From Pontivivens insulae (lineage in GTDB: Bacteria; Pseudomonadota; Alphaproteobacteria; Rhodobacterales; Rhodobacteraceae), in NCBI RefSeq assembly GCF_900302495.1, contig NZ_OMKW01000002.1, positions 124,001-188,000 of the forward strand: DNA of 64,000 nucleotides. The letters are read 5' to 3'. The notes beneath the pieces are model-generated. The model had not been told where the DNA came from. It was given only the letters and a program-made list of their open reading frames with translations, and searched no databases. Both the position numbers and the translations under genes were made by a program. Shown one piece after another: positions 37,715-46,176 of this stretch (position 1 is its first letter; each line of letters starts with the position of its first letter).

Positions 37715-39349
37715 ATGCGCGATTTTCCCGCCTGGAAGAAGATCCTTGTCGCCCTGGTGGCGGTTCTGGCGATCTTCTTTTCTGCCCCGAATCTCTTTTA
37801 CGGACAGGTTGAGCGGGCGAATGACGCGCGGATAGCGGGGGAGGAGACGACGGAGTGGCCCGCATGGGCGCCATCCTCCCTCGTTAATCTCGGCCTTGAC
37901 CTGCGCGGTGGTGCGCATCTGCTGGTCGAGGTGCAGCTGTCCGATGTTTATGCCGATCGCATGGAGAGCGTGTTTGTAGAATCGCTCACCCTGTTGCGGG
38001 AGGTGCGTGATGAGGTCGGCACCGTGCGTCAGATTGACGGCGCGGTGGGCGAGCTGGATTTGCGGATCGGCAATCCCGCTGGGATCGAGACGGCCGTGGC
38101 ACAGCTGCGGACACTCGCCCAGCCGGTCCAGACGCTTACCGGTGTTGGGGCCACAGATATTGAGGTGACGGCGTCAGGTGCTGATACGATCAATGTCCGC
38201 CTCTCTGATCCTGAAAAGACAACGATCAACAATCGCATCATGGCTCAGTCGGTGGAGATTGTGCGCCGCCGGATTGATGAAAGTGGCACGCGTGAGCCGA
38301 CGATCCAGCGACAGGGTGCGGATCGCATCCTGATCCAGGTGCCCGGCGTCGGATCAGCGCAGGAGGTGCTCGACCTGCTGGGCACGACGGCGAAGCTTTC
38401 TTTTCATGAGGTTATCAACGTCACCTCGAATGAGGCAACGCGCCCTGGGTCGGGCAATGTGCTCTATCCGTCGGTGGACGAGCCGGGCACCTTCTATGTG
38501 CTTGCCCGTCGGGCCATCGTGACGGGTGAGCAGCTTGTCGATGCACAGGCGGCGTTTGATCAGAACAATCGCCCCGCGGTGAACTTCCGCTTCAATGCGC
38601 AGGGTGCACGGGCGTTCGGGGATTTCACGGCCGCCAATATCGGTCAGCCTTTCGCGATTGTCCTGGATGAAGAGGTGTTGAGCGCGCCGGTTATCCAGAG
38701 CCATATTCCCGGTGGGTCCGGCATTATCACCGGCCAGTTCACGACAGAGGAAACAACGGCCCTTTCCGTTAATCTGCGCGCAGGTGCGTTGCCTGCGGAA
38801 CTGGTGGTGCTCGAACAACGCTCGATCGGGCCGGAGCTGGGCGCGGACTCCATTGAAGCAGGCAAGATCGCGACGATGGTGGCCTTTGCCGGGGTCCTCG
38901 TATTTATGGCGCTCAGCTACGGCCTGTTCGGCATTTTTGCGAATGTCGCGCTGATCCTGAACATCGCGATGATCTTTGCCATACTTTCGGTCCTGGGCGC
39001 CACGTTGACGCTGCCGGGCATTGCCGGGATCGTGTTGACGGTCGGGATGGCGGTCGATGCAAACGTTCTGATCTTTGAGCGGATCAAGGAAGAGCTGAAA
39101 TCAGCCAAGGGGCCGAGTCGTGCGATCACGCAAGGTTATGACAAAGCGTTCTCGGCCATTCTGGACGCCAACATCACGACGTTCCTCGCTGCTGTAATCC
39201 TGTTTGCCATCGGCTCTGGCCCGGTGCGGGGCTTTGCGGTCACGCTGGGGGTCGGGATCATGACGTCGGTCTTTGCCGCGCTTTACATCACCCGGGTTCT
39301 GATCGTGCTGTGGTTCGATGCACGTCGCCCGAAGACAATCGAGGTTTGA
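37715..39349 (+). CDS. secD: Protein translocase subunit SecD
   Basis: 544 residues. The first helix is near residues 8-25, followed by LGLDLRGGAHLLVEV (D1 motif) and a large periplasmic domain. The C-terminal five-helix RND core contains TVGMAVDANVLIFERIKEEL. Uses the proton motive force to pull preproteins outward. 6 bp after yajC. Confidence 0.96.
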   Translation: MRDFPAWKKILVALVAVLAIFFSAPNLFYGQVERANDARIAGEETTEWPAWAPSSLVNLGLDLRGGAHLLVEVQLSDVYADRMESVFVESLTLLREVRDEVGTVRQIDGAVGELDLRIGNPAGIETAVAQLRTLAQPVQTLTGVGATDIEVTASGADTINVRLSDPEKTTINNRIMAQSVEIVRRRIDESGTREPTIQRQGADRILIQVPGVGSAQEVLDLLGTTAKLSFHEVINVTSNEATRPGSGNVLYPSVDEPGTFYVLARRAIVTGEQLVDAQAAFDQNNRPAVNFRFNAQGARAFGDFTAANIGQPFAIVLDEEVLSAPVIQSHIPGGSGIITGQFTTEETTALSVNLRAGALPAELVVLEQRSIGPELGADSIEAGKIATMVAFAGVLVFMALSYGLFGIFANVALILNIAMIFAILSVLGATLTLPGIAGIVLTVGMAVDANVLIFERIKEELKSAKGPSRAITQGYDKAFSAILDANITTFLAAVILFAIGSGPVRGFAVTLGVGIMTSVFAALYITRVLIVLWFDARRPKTIEV

Positions 39350-39356
39350 GGCTGCC

Positions 39357-40340
39357 ATGCGTCTGAGACTTGTCCGCCAGTCGACGTCCTTCGATTTCCT
39401 GAAATTGGGAGTGCCTGCGCTTGGGGCCTCGGCCCTGGCCGTCATCGGCTCCATCGTGTTGTTCTTCGTGGTCGGTCTGAACTTCGGTATCGATTTCCGT
39501 GGCGGGTCAATGATCATGACCGAGACGCCCGAATATGTCGCCACCTCGGAATATCGGGAGGTGCTGGGCACGCTCGATATCGGCGATGTCACCGTCAGCG
39601 AGATTTCCGACCCAGCGGCAGAGCTGACCGGCGCTGCGGTCAACTCCGTCATGATCCGGGTTGAGCAGGTGAGCGATGAGGCCGGGGAGCAGATGGCCGT
39701 GTTGCAGGACGTTCAAGGGGCGTTGCAGACAGCATTCCCCGGATTGATCGTGCTCGCGACCGAAAGCGTGGGCGCGAAGGTGTCCGGTGAACTGGTACAG
39801 GCCGGTATCCTGGCGGTCGTGCTCGCTGTTGCGGCGGTTCTTTTCTACATCTGGCTGCGGTTCGAATGGCAGTTTTCCGTCGCTGCGGTCGCCGCGCTCG
39901 TTCATGATGTGGCGCTGACCATCGGCGTGTTCAGTTTGATCGGGCTGGAGTTCAATCTCGCCATCATCGCAGCCATCCTGACAATCGTGGGCTACTCGCT
40001 CAACGATACGGTGGTTGTGTTTGACCGGGTGCGCGAAAACCTGCGACGCTTCAAGAAGAAGCCGCTGAAAGATGTTTTGAACCTGTCGATCAACGAAACG
40101 TTGAGCCGGACGGTCATGACCTCTGTCACAACGCTGCTGGCGCTGATTTCGCTCTATGTGCTGGGCGGTGAGGTGATCCGTGGATTTACCTTTGCGATGA
40201 TCTGGGGCGTGATCGTTGGAACATATTCATCGGTCTTCATCGCGTCTCCGATCCTGCTGATGCTGGATGTAAAGCGCGATTGGTCAAAGACGGGCAGCGA
40301 TGGCAAGGCGGGCACTCAGTTCGCGAATATCGACGCCTGA
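39357..40340 (+). CDS. secF: Protein translocase subunit SecF
   Basis: 327 residues from ATG 39357. The start MRLRLVRQSTSFDFLKLGVP is typical, with NFGIDFRGGSMI and the RND motif YSLNDTVVVFDRVRENLR. Partner of SecD; 7-bp gap. Confidence 0.95.
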   Translation: MRLRLVRQSTSFDFLKLGVPALGASALAVIGSIVLFFVVGLNFGIDFRGGSMIMTETPEYVATSEYREVLGTLDIGDVTVSEISDPAAELTGAAVNSVMIRVEQVSDEAGEQMAVLQDVQGALQTAFPGLIVLATESVGAKVSGELVQAGILAVVLAVAAVLFYIWLRFEWQFSVAAVAALVHDVALTIGVFSLIGLEFNLAIIAAILTIVGYSLNDTVVVFDRVRENLRRFKKKPLKDVLNLSINETLSRTVMTSVTTLLALISLYVLGGEVIRGFTFAMIWGVIVGTYSSVFIASPILLMLDVKRDWSKTGSDGKAGTQFANIDA

Positions 40341-40388
40341 TCGGCCATCGTTCCGGGTTTGTATGGCGAAAGGTGAAGGGAGAGCGCA

Positions 40389-40745
40389 ATGCGGCTCAAC
40401 GAGATTCACTATGATGGCTCTAAACCCGTGGATGGTTACGGTCCGGGGTTCTTTCGCGTTGGTGGCAAGGTGATGGACGGCCATGTGGCCCTGTTGCCGA
40501 GTGGACCGGTTGTGTGGGACGGCTCCCCGGACGTCTTTGTCGCGGCAGCTTCAGAGATGGACGTGGTCCTTCTGGGGACGGGGGCAGATATCGACAATCC
40601 GCCGGAAGCGCTGGTGGAGGCGATGGAAGCTGCCGGTCTGGGGGTTGAGGTCATGTCCTCCCCGTCCGCTTGCAGAACCTATAACGTCTTGCTGGGCGAA
40701 GGGCGGCGCATTGGTGCGGCCTTGTTTGCGGTTGTCGAAAAATGA
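40389..40745 (+). CDS. Mth938-domain (DUF498) protein
   Basis: 118 residues. The fold is recognised from MRLNEIHYDGSKPVDGYGPG, LLPSGPVVWDG, VVLLGTGAD and ACRTYNVLLGEGRRIGAALF. Mitochondrial relatives (NDUFAF3) assist complex I assembly. It follows secF in the same direction and overlaps the next start by 4 bp. Confidence 0.85.
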   Translation: MRLNEIHYDGSKPVDGYGPGFFRVGGKVMDGHVALLPSGPVVWDGSPDVFVAAASEMDVVLLGTGADIDNPPEALVEAMEAAGLGVEVMSSPSACRTYNVLLGEGRRIGAALFAVVEK

Positions 40746-41122
40746 TCTGCGCCTACTGCACGTCGCGTATCCCTGACGGCAGCATTCGGTGCGAGGCGTG
40801 CGGCGCGGCCCATCCGCAAGACCGGCGTGACGATGTCGTGCCGACAAAGGCCATCGGGTTTTGGCCTTGGGTTCTGGGTGCGTTGGGGCTGAGCGTTGGG
40901 TTCGCTCTCGTCGGTGGACTGGTTGAGCCGTCAGGCGACGATCAGCCGATCTGGTATGTCCTGCCACTGGTGTTGTGGGCGTTTTTGCTCGCCCCAGCCG
41001 TGCTGATCCGTCAGGCGATCCGAAGTGGGCGCGCGGCGGGGGGGCAGCTGTTGCTGAAACTCGCCCTCGCGGTGCTCTTATCGCCGGTTTGCTTCATTAT
41101 TTCGTTCCTTGGAACGATCTGA
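40742..41122 (+). CDS. Zinc-ribbon membrane protein
   Basis: 126 residues. A CxxC...CxxC zinc-ribbon begins the protein (CAYC and CEAC, residues 3-20) and is followed by three hydrophobic segments. Its start overlaps the Mth938 gene stop, so it is co-translated. Function unknown. Confidence 0.7.
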   Translation: MICAYCTSRIPDGSIRCEACGAAHPQDRRDDVVPTKAIGFWPWVLGALGLSVGFALVGGLVEPSGDDQPIWYVLPLVLWAFLLAPAVLIRQAIRSGRAAGGQLLLKLALAVLLSPVCFIISFLGTI

Positions 41123-41211
41123 GGGGTTTCCCATCCGTTAATTTGACTTACCTATCGGGGCAGGCGGGCCTTGGCCCGACTCTAGACCTGTCCAAATGAG
41201 GAGCAGCCGAT

Positions 41212-41811
41212 ATGGCCTTCGAACTTCCCGATCTTCCCTACGCGCATGATGCACTCGCCTCTAAGGGTATGAGCGCCGAGACGCTGGAATACCACCACGA
41301 CCTGCACCACAACGCCTATGTCACCAACGGCAACAAGGCGATTGAAGGCACCGAGTGGGAGGGCAAGTCCCTCGAAGAGATCATCAAAGGCACCTACAAT
41401 GCCGGTGCAGTTGCGCAGAAAGGGATCTTCAACAACATCTCCCAGCTGTGGAACCACAACCAGTTCTGGGAAATGATGGGTCCGGGCGACAGCGCGATGC
41501 CGTCCGAGCTGGAAGCGGCTCTTGTTGAGAATTTCGGCTCCGTTGACAATTTCAAGGATGAGTTCTCCGCCGCAGGTGCCGGACAGTTCGGCTCCGGCTG
41601 GGCGTGGCTTGTGAAGAACGCCGACGGCTCGCTGGCTGTCACGAAGACCGAAAACGGCGTGAACCCGCTCTGCTTCGATCAGACGGCTCTGCTGGGCTGT
41701 GATGTGTGGGAGCATTCCTACTACATCGACTTCCGCAACAAGCGTCCGGCCTACCTCACCAACTTCCTCGACAATCTGGTGAACTGGGAAAACGTCGCAT
41801 CCCGTATGTGA
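41212..41811 (+). CDS. sodB: Superoxide dismutase, Fe/Mn type
   Basis: 199 residues. Metal-binding residues lie in EYHHDLHHNAYV, in QLWNHNQFW, and in the DVWEHSYYIDF motif near residue 164. The sequence looks like bacterial FeSOD (with GAGQFGSGWAWLV). Detoxifies superoxide. A strong terminator follows. Confidence 0.95.
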   Translation: MAFELPDLPYAHDALASKGMSAETLEYHHDLHHNAYVTNGNKAIEGTEWEGKSLEEIIKGTYNAGAVAQKGIFNNISQLWNHNQFWEMMGPGDSAMPSELEAALVENFGSVDNFKDEFSAAGAGQFGSGWAWLVKNADGSLAVTKTENGVNPLCFDQTALLGCDVWEHSYYIDFRNKRPAYLTNFLDNLVNWENVASRM

Positions 41812-41834
41812 TGCCAGTTTGATCTGAAATCGAG

Positions 41835-41860
41835 AAGGGCGTCCGACCGGGCGCCCTTTT
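41835..41860 (+). terminator. Rho-independent terminator of sodB
   Basis: Stem AAGGGCGTCCG / CGGGCGCCCTT followed by TT. The T-G wobble closes the middle of the stem. Confidence 0.85.
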
Positions 41861-41877
41861 GCGCATCAGGAGGTGAG

Positions 41878-42336
41878 ATGTCCGATTGGGTCGCATTTGA
41901 GGGTGAAATTGTGGCGATGGAGTGGGGTAATAGCACCTACACGGTGCTGCCGATCCCAGATGAGGTCATCGAGGATCCGGCCCTTGCCGATGCCCGAAGG
42001 GTTGAGGTGGAGTTGAACGATCATCCGTTCAACATGGCGCTGACCAAGGCTCCCCCGATTGAGCAGATCTTCGTCTATACAGGGAAGGATGTGCTTGCGC
42101 AGGCTGGCATCGCGCCGGGTGATCAGATTGACGTGCGCATGCGTCTTGCTGATCCCGATCAGGTCGATCTTCCTGATGATGTTGCCCGCGCCCTGATCGC
42201 TGCAGGGCTGTTGGAGGATTGGGAGGCCCTGTCCCCCGGCAAACGCCGGGGACTGTTGCATGGCGTGCAGTCGGCCAAACGGGCGGAAACGCGAGCGAAG
42301 CGGATCGCAAAATTGATCGAGGCGTTAGCGACCTAA
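41878..42336 (+). CDS. DUF1905/YdeI-OmpD-associated family protein
   Basis: 152 residues. The N-terminal beta-barrel segment (FEGEIVAMEWGNSTYTVLPI) is DUF1905-like. The C-terminal ALSPGKRRGLLHGVQSAKRAETRAKRIAKLI is the bacteriocin-protection YdeI/OmpD-associated motif. AGGAGGTGAG precedes the ATG. Convergent with the MATE gene, overlapping by 12 bp. Confidence 0.85.
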   Translation: MSDWVAFEGEIVAMEWGNSTYTVLPIPDEVIEDPALADARRVEVELNDHPFNMALTKAPPIEQIFVYTGKDVLAQAGIAPGDQIDVRMRLADPDQVDLPDDVARALIAAGLLEDWEALSPGKRRGLLHGVQSAKRAETRAKRIAKLIEALAT

Positions 42337-43644
42337 GGCTGCACGTTCCAATGCGGGGTACTTTGCGCCCAAGGTGATGGCCCGGATGATGAAGAACAGC
42401 ATCAGCGCCGCCCAGAGACCGTGATTGCCATAAGCCGGGATCAGCACGAGAAGGCTCGCTCCGAACAAAAGCGCTGACAGAAGCATCATGTTGCGCATGT
42501 CGCGCGTGCGCACCGCACCGATGAAAATTCCGTCCAACATGAAGCAGGGCAAGCCCAGCAAGGGGGCGGCGACCATCCACGGCAGGTAGGTGCGTGCAGC
42601 CTCCTGTACGGCGGTTGCCGTCGTCATCTGGCCGATAATCTCCTCTCCGGCGAAGGCGTAGGTCAGGCTCAATACGCCGACCATGACAAGCGCCCACAGG
42701 CTGGACAGAAGGGCCGCGCGGCGTAGCCGAGCCACATTGCCAGCACCAAATGCAGAGCCGACCAAAGCCTCTGCCGCAAAGGCAAACCCGTCCAGCGCAT
42801 TGGCCGTGATGTAAAGGAATTGAAGCAAGATCTGATTGGCCGCGAGCGTGACATCGCTGAGCGCTGCTGCCTGAAAGGTGACGGAGATAAAGCAGATTTG
42901 CAAAAGGACCGAGCGGATCATGATGTCTGTGTTTGCCGCCATCATCGGAATGATACGCGCGCGATCCAGAACACGGCTTCGATCCCTCCATGCACCGGAT
43001 CGAAACGCCTCCCGGCACAGCCAGAGCCCGAGCGCTGCGCCCGCCCATTCTGCGATCAGTGTGGCCAGTGCGGCCCCCCCGACACCCATATCGAGCCCGA
43101 GGACGAAAAGCAGGGTGAGTGCGATATTGCCGCCATTCATAGCCAATTGCAGAACGAGAACTGCGCGCGTCCGCTCCAATGCGATCAGCCAGCCGGTGAG
43201 CGCATAAATCGCAATGGCCGCAGGTGCGCCCCAGATGCGGATGGCGACATAGGTGCGGGCCAGGCCCTCTACCTCGGCACTCGCCGGTGACAATTTGAAG
43301 GCACCGATCATCAGGGGCACCTGCAGCGCGATGAGCGACACTCCCGCCACCCCGGCAATGAGCAAGGCACGAGACAAAAGCGCGTCGCGCTCATCCAGAT
43401 CGCCGGACCCAGCTGCCTGCGCCACCATTCCGGTGGTTCCCATCCGCAGAAAGCCAAATATCCAGTAGACTGCTGTCAGGATCACCGCACCCACGGCGAC
43501 AGCCCCGATTGGCGCGGCCGCGCCCAGCTGACCGACCGCAAATGTATCGACGAGGCCCATCAGAGGGACTGTCGCATTCGACAAGACGATCGGAAGCGCA
43601 ATCCACAGAACGCGCCGGTGCGTGATGGGGCTTTCTTGCGCCAT
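42325..43644 (-). CDS. MATE-family multidrug efflux transporter
   Basis: 439 residues from ATG 43644, with twelve helices. Typical segments are LSNATVPLMGLVDTFAVGQLG, then YWIFGFLRMGTTGMVAQAAGSGD, and ALDGFAFAAEALVGSAFGAGN, the last conserved in DinF-type MATE proteins. Exports cationic compounds using Na+ or H+. Confidence 0.9.
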   Translation of the reverse strand: MAQESPITHRRVLWIALPIVLSNATVPLMGLVDTFAVGQLGAAAPIGAVAVGAVILTAVYWIFGFLRMGTTGMVAQAAGSGDLDERDALLSRALLIAGVAGVSLIALQVPLMIGAFKLSPASAEVEGLARTYVAIRIWGAPAAIAIYALTGWLIALERTRAVLVLQLAMNGGNIALTLLFVLGLDMGVGGAALATLIAEWAGAALGLWLCREAFRSGAWRDRSRVLDRARIIPMMAANTDIMIRSVLLQICFISVTFQAAALSDVTLAANQILLQFLYITANALDGFAFAAEALVGSAFGAGNVARLRRAALLSSLWALVMVGVLSLTYAFAGEEIIGQMTTATAVQEAARTYLPWMVAAPLLGLPCFMLDGIFIGAVRTRDMRNMMLLSALLFGASLLVLIPAYGNHGLWAALMLFFIIRAITLGAKYPALERAALGR

Positions 43645-43760
43645 TTCGGGCCCTTTGCGGCTTTCTTGAAGAATGTGGAACGGTTTTGCACTGCCCGCCG
43701 TTCTTTCCCTAACGGCGCTACCTTTCGCCGAGACAGCTATTTTGAGCAAGGAGATTGAAA

Positions 43761-44282
43761 ATGAGCGTTCAGGAAAACGTCAAAGACGAGTTGGCAGATA
43801 ATGCCGAACACGCCAAGGAGACGGTGAAAGATCATGTCGTCTCTGCTGCTGAGACCGTTCAGAGCGATCTGAAAAGCAAGGCGGAAGTCGAAATGCAGCG
43901 CAGTGCCGGTGATGTCTCAGCCGTCGCTGATGCTGTACGCGTCGCGGGCGACGATCTGGCCGCCCGGGATCGGCACGCGGCCGCACGTCTTGCCAATGGC
44001 GCGGCATCATCGCTTGACGCGGTTGCGCGCGAACTCGATGGCAAATCCGTCGAAGATGTCGCCGATGCGGTTGCCTCTTTCGGGCGTCGCAACCCGCTTG
44101 CATTGATTGGCGGTGCAGCAGTCGCAGGCTTTTTCCTGGGGCGCTTCGTGACCGCCACGACACCTGGAGAGGACGACTACGCCGATGAGAGTGACGTCGC
44201 GCCCGCTGCTCCGGTCGCGACAGCATCCGGGCCGCGTCCGGTCGCTCCTATGACCGCCGGGGTGTCCAATGGCGTATCGTGA
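43761..44282 (+). CDS. YqjD/ElaB-like membrane-anchored stress protein
   Basis: 173 residues from ATG 43761; AAGGAG precedes it. The N-terminal half is a charged amphipathic helix rich in Asp, Ala, Val and Lys. The membrane segment NPLALIGGAAVAGFFLGRFV (about 111-130) follows FGRR. E. coli YqjD and ElaB have the same plan and bind ribosomes in stationary phase; that role is inferred. First gene of a three-gene set; overlaps the next by 14 bp. Confidence 0.7.
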   Translation: MSVQENVKDELADNAEHAKETVKDHVVSAAETVQSDLKSKAEVEMQRSAGDVSAVADAVRVAGDDLAARDRHAAARLANGAASSLDAVARELDGKSVEDVADAVASFGRRNPLALIGGAAVAGFFLGRFVTATTPGEDDYADESDVAPAAPVATASGPRPVAPMTAGVSNGVS

Positions 44283-44625
44283 GCCAAAGCCCAGCCTGCC
44301 GACCCTCGCACAAGATACGGTCGAAACGGCATTAGCAGTCGTTGAAGCCGAGGTGCGGGTTGTGCGCGCACAGATTTCACAAGCCGTTTCGAAAGTGTCG
44401 AGCGGTGGCGGATTGATTGGCGCGGGTGCAGGGTTCGCACTCGTCGCGCTGATCCTGCTGGCACAAGGCATTTTTCACGCGCTGGCCATTGTTGTCGGAC
44501 AGGCATTGTCCGGCCTGATCCTGGGCGTCGCATTCCTGCTGATCGGCGGCCTGCTGATCTGGGGTGGCCAAAAGCGGATCAAGGATGCGCAATTTGTGCC
44601 TGATCGCTATCGCGACGATGCATGA
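44269..44625 (+). CDS. YqjE/phage-holin-family-like membrane protein
   Basis: 118 residues with a cytosolic amphipathic N-terminus and two membrane helices separated by a short turn (GAGAGFALVALILLAQGIFH, then LILGVAFLLIGGLLIWGG). The family name is 'phage holin family' (YqjE in E. coli), but the context is chromosomal stress genes rather than a phage. It overlaps the YqjD-like gene. Confidence 0.75.
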   Translation: MAYREPKPSLPTLAQDTVETALAVVEAEVRVVRAQISQAVSKVSSGGGLIGAGAGFALVALILLAQGIFHALAIVVGQALSGLILGVAFLLIGGLLIWGGQKRIKDAQFVPDRYRDDA

Positions 44626-44669
44626 ACCGGCTTCATTGAGCACAACTTTTATTTTTTTGGAGATTTGAC

Positions 44670-45233
44670 ATGGCATATGCCGAGACAGAACAAGAAAACT
44701 TGGAACGTGATGCTGATAGCAAGCGCGCCGCCTTAAAAAGTAAGGTGATGGAGCTGAAATCCTCGGTCCGTCCTTCCTCCTTTCCCGGCGTCCCGGAAGC
44801 AGGCGACGTGGCGCGTGCAGCCGGTGATGTGGCCCGCAAAGGCGGTGAGGTTGCCCGTGAAAATGGTCTGGGGCTTGCAGCCTTGGCGGCAGGCGCTGCC
44901 TTCTTTGCCGTCAAAGCGACATCGAAGCCTTCACCGCGGCGCCCTGCCAATATTGCGACCGGTGAAACGACCAGCCGTGACCGCGATCACGCGCAAAGCC
45001 TGACGAACCGTATCCGCCGTCAGCCGCTGGCGGCCGCCGCTATTGCCGTGGCGGGTGGTGCGCTCTTGGGCGCAATGCTACCGCGCACGCGGGCGGAGGA
45101 TGAATTGGTTGGACCGTACCGTGATCGGATGCGGGATGATGCAATGGATAAAATGCGTGAGAAGCGTGATCAGGTGGCCTCAGCCGCGCGCGAGGGGCTG
45201 GAGACCGCAAAAGCCGATCTGCAAGAGAAATAA
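44670..45233 (+). CDS. DUF3618-like membrane protein of the stress cluster
   Basis: 187 residues. A charged N-terminal helix, two weak hydrophobic stretches (GLGLAALAAGAAFFAVKA and PLAAAAIAVAGGALLGAML) and a long C-terminal helix with Lys/Glu/Asp. Completes the three-gene YqjD-YqjE-like unit and is followed by a strong terminator. Confidence 0.65.
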   Translation: MAYAETEQENLERDADSKRAALKSKVMELKSSVRPSSFPGVPEAGDVARAAGDVARKGGEVARENGLGLAALAAGAAFFAVKATSKPSPRRPANIATGETTSRDRDHAQSLTNRIRRQPLAAAAIAVAGGALLGAMLPRTRAEDELVGPYRDRMRDDAMDKMREKRDQVASAAREGLETAKADLQEK

Positions 45234-45241
45234 GAGTTTGC

Positions 45242-45272
45242 GGGGCGCTCTACACAGAGCGCCCCCCTTTTT
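45242..45272 (+). terminator. Rho-independent terminator of the YqjD-like cluster
   Basis: Perfect 10-bp stem GGGGCGCTCT / AGAGCGCCCC, loop acac, then CCTTTTTAT. It also sits 3' of the convergent EamA gene. Confidence 0.9.
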
Positions 45273-46176
45273 ATGGCCGTAGCCTTTGAAGGCGCGAGCG
45301 GCTGACAATCAGTCCCAGTGCAATCAGCCCGAGTGCTACGATGAAGCGGCCCGGAAGATCCTCGTTTAGAACTACGACGCCCAGAACGACGGCCCAGACC
45401 GGCACCTGATAATTGACTTGGGACAGGAATGACGGCCCCGCACTGCGGGTGACGGAGACGAGCATGACCGTCGCAAGCGCCGTGGGCAGAATCCCTAGAT
45501 AGAGAACTGCGCCGCCCGAGATCAGACCGGGCAGGGCAGGCACACCTTCAACCATAAGCATGGTGGGCAGCATCACCACGGCCGCCAGAACAAGACCCGC
45601 CGCCGAATAGCCCAATAGGTCAACCGGCGGGCACAGGCGCGTGTTGATCGATCCAATTGCATAACAGGCTGATGCCGCCACGCAGGCAAACCGTGCGAGG
45701 CCGTCTCCACTGAAATTCAACTCATGCACACCTATCAGGATGACGACCCCGATGAAGCCGATCATGAACCCGGTCGCCTTGATCCCTGTCAGCCGCTCCC
45801 CCGGCACCATGAGATGTGCGAGGGGCAGCACAAGCAGCGGGACCGCGGCCATCGTGATCCCAGCAAATCCAGAACTGACGCTTTGCTGGGCCCAGCTGAG
45901 CAGGGCGAAGGGGATCGCGTTTGTGAACAGCGCCATGACAAGACAATGTGCCCAAATCCGCGGGCCATGCGGTGCGTTCCATTTTGGCAGACCGCTGCCA
46001 CGCCCAATTGCAATTGCCGTCAGCAAAACAGCGGCCAGCGTGATCCGCGCAGTGGCAAGTGTAATGGGGTCGAGGTCGCGCAACGCAAGCTCGACCCCCA
46101 GAAAGCTGCCGCCCCAGATCAGGCCAAGCAATCCCAGATAGATCCAATCGCGTGGCGTGGGCTGTGGCGCCGTCAC
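45271..46176 (-). CDS. DMT-family (EamA) exporter
   Basis: 301 residues, ten helices in two EamA halves (YLGLLGLIWGGSFLGVELAL and the later TALATVMLVSVTRSAGPSFL). The GTG start overlaps the MocR stop (GTGA), making a two-gene operon. Probably exports an amino acid or amine sensed by the MocR regulator. Confidence 0.85.
   Translation of the reverse strand: MTAPQPTPRDWIYLGLLGLIWGGSFLGVELALRDLDPITLATARITLAAVLLTAIAIGRGSGLPKWNAPHGPRIWAHCLVMALFTNAIPFALLSWAQQSVSSGFAGITMAAVPLLVLPLAHLMVPGERLTGIKATGFMIGFIGVVILIGVHELNFSGDGLARFACVAASACYAIGSINTRLCPPVDLLGYSAAGLVLAAVVMLPTMLMVEGVPALPGLISGGAVLYLGILPTALATVMLVSVTRSAGPSFLSQVNYQVPVWAVVLGVVVLNEDLPGRFIVALGLIALGLIVSRSRLQRLRP

Noticed and set aside
44269-44625. Prophage remnant suggested by a 'holin family' label
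   Set aside because: No other phage gene is near; the family is also chromosomal (YqjE) and fits the neighbouring stress genes.
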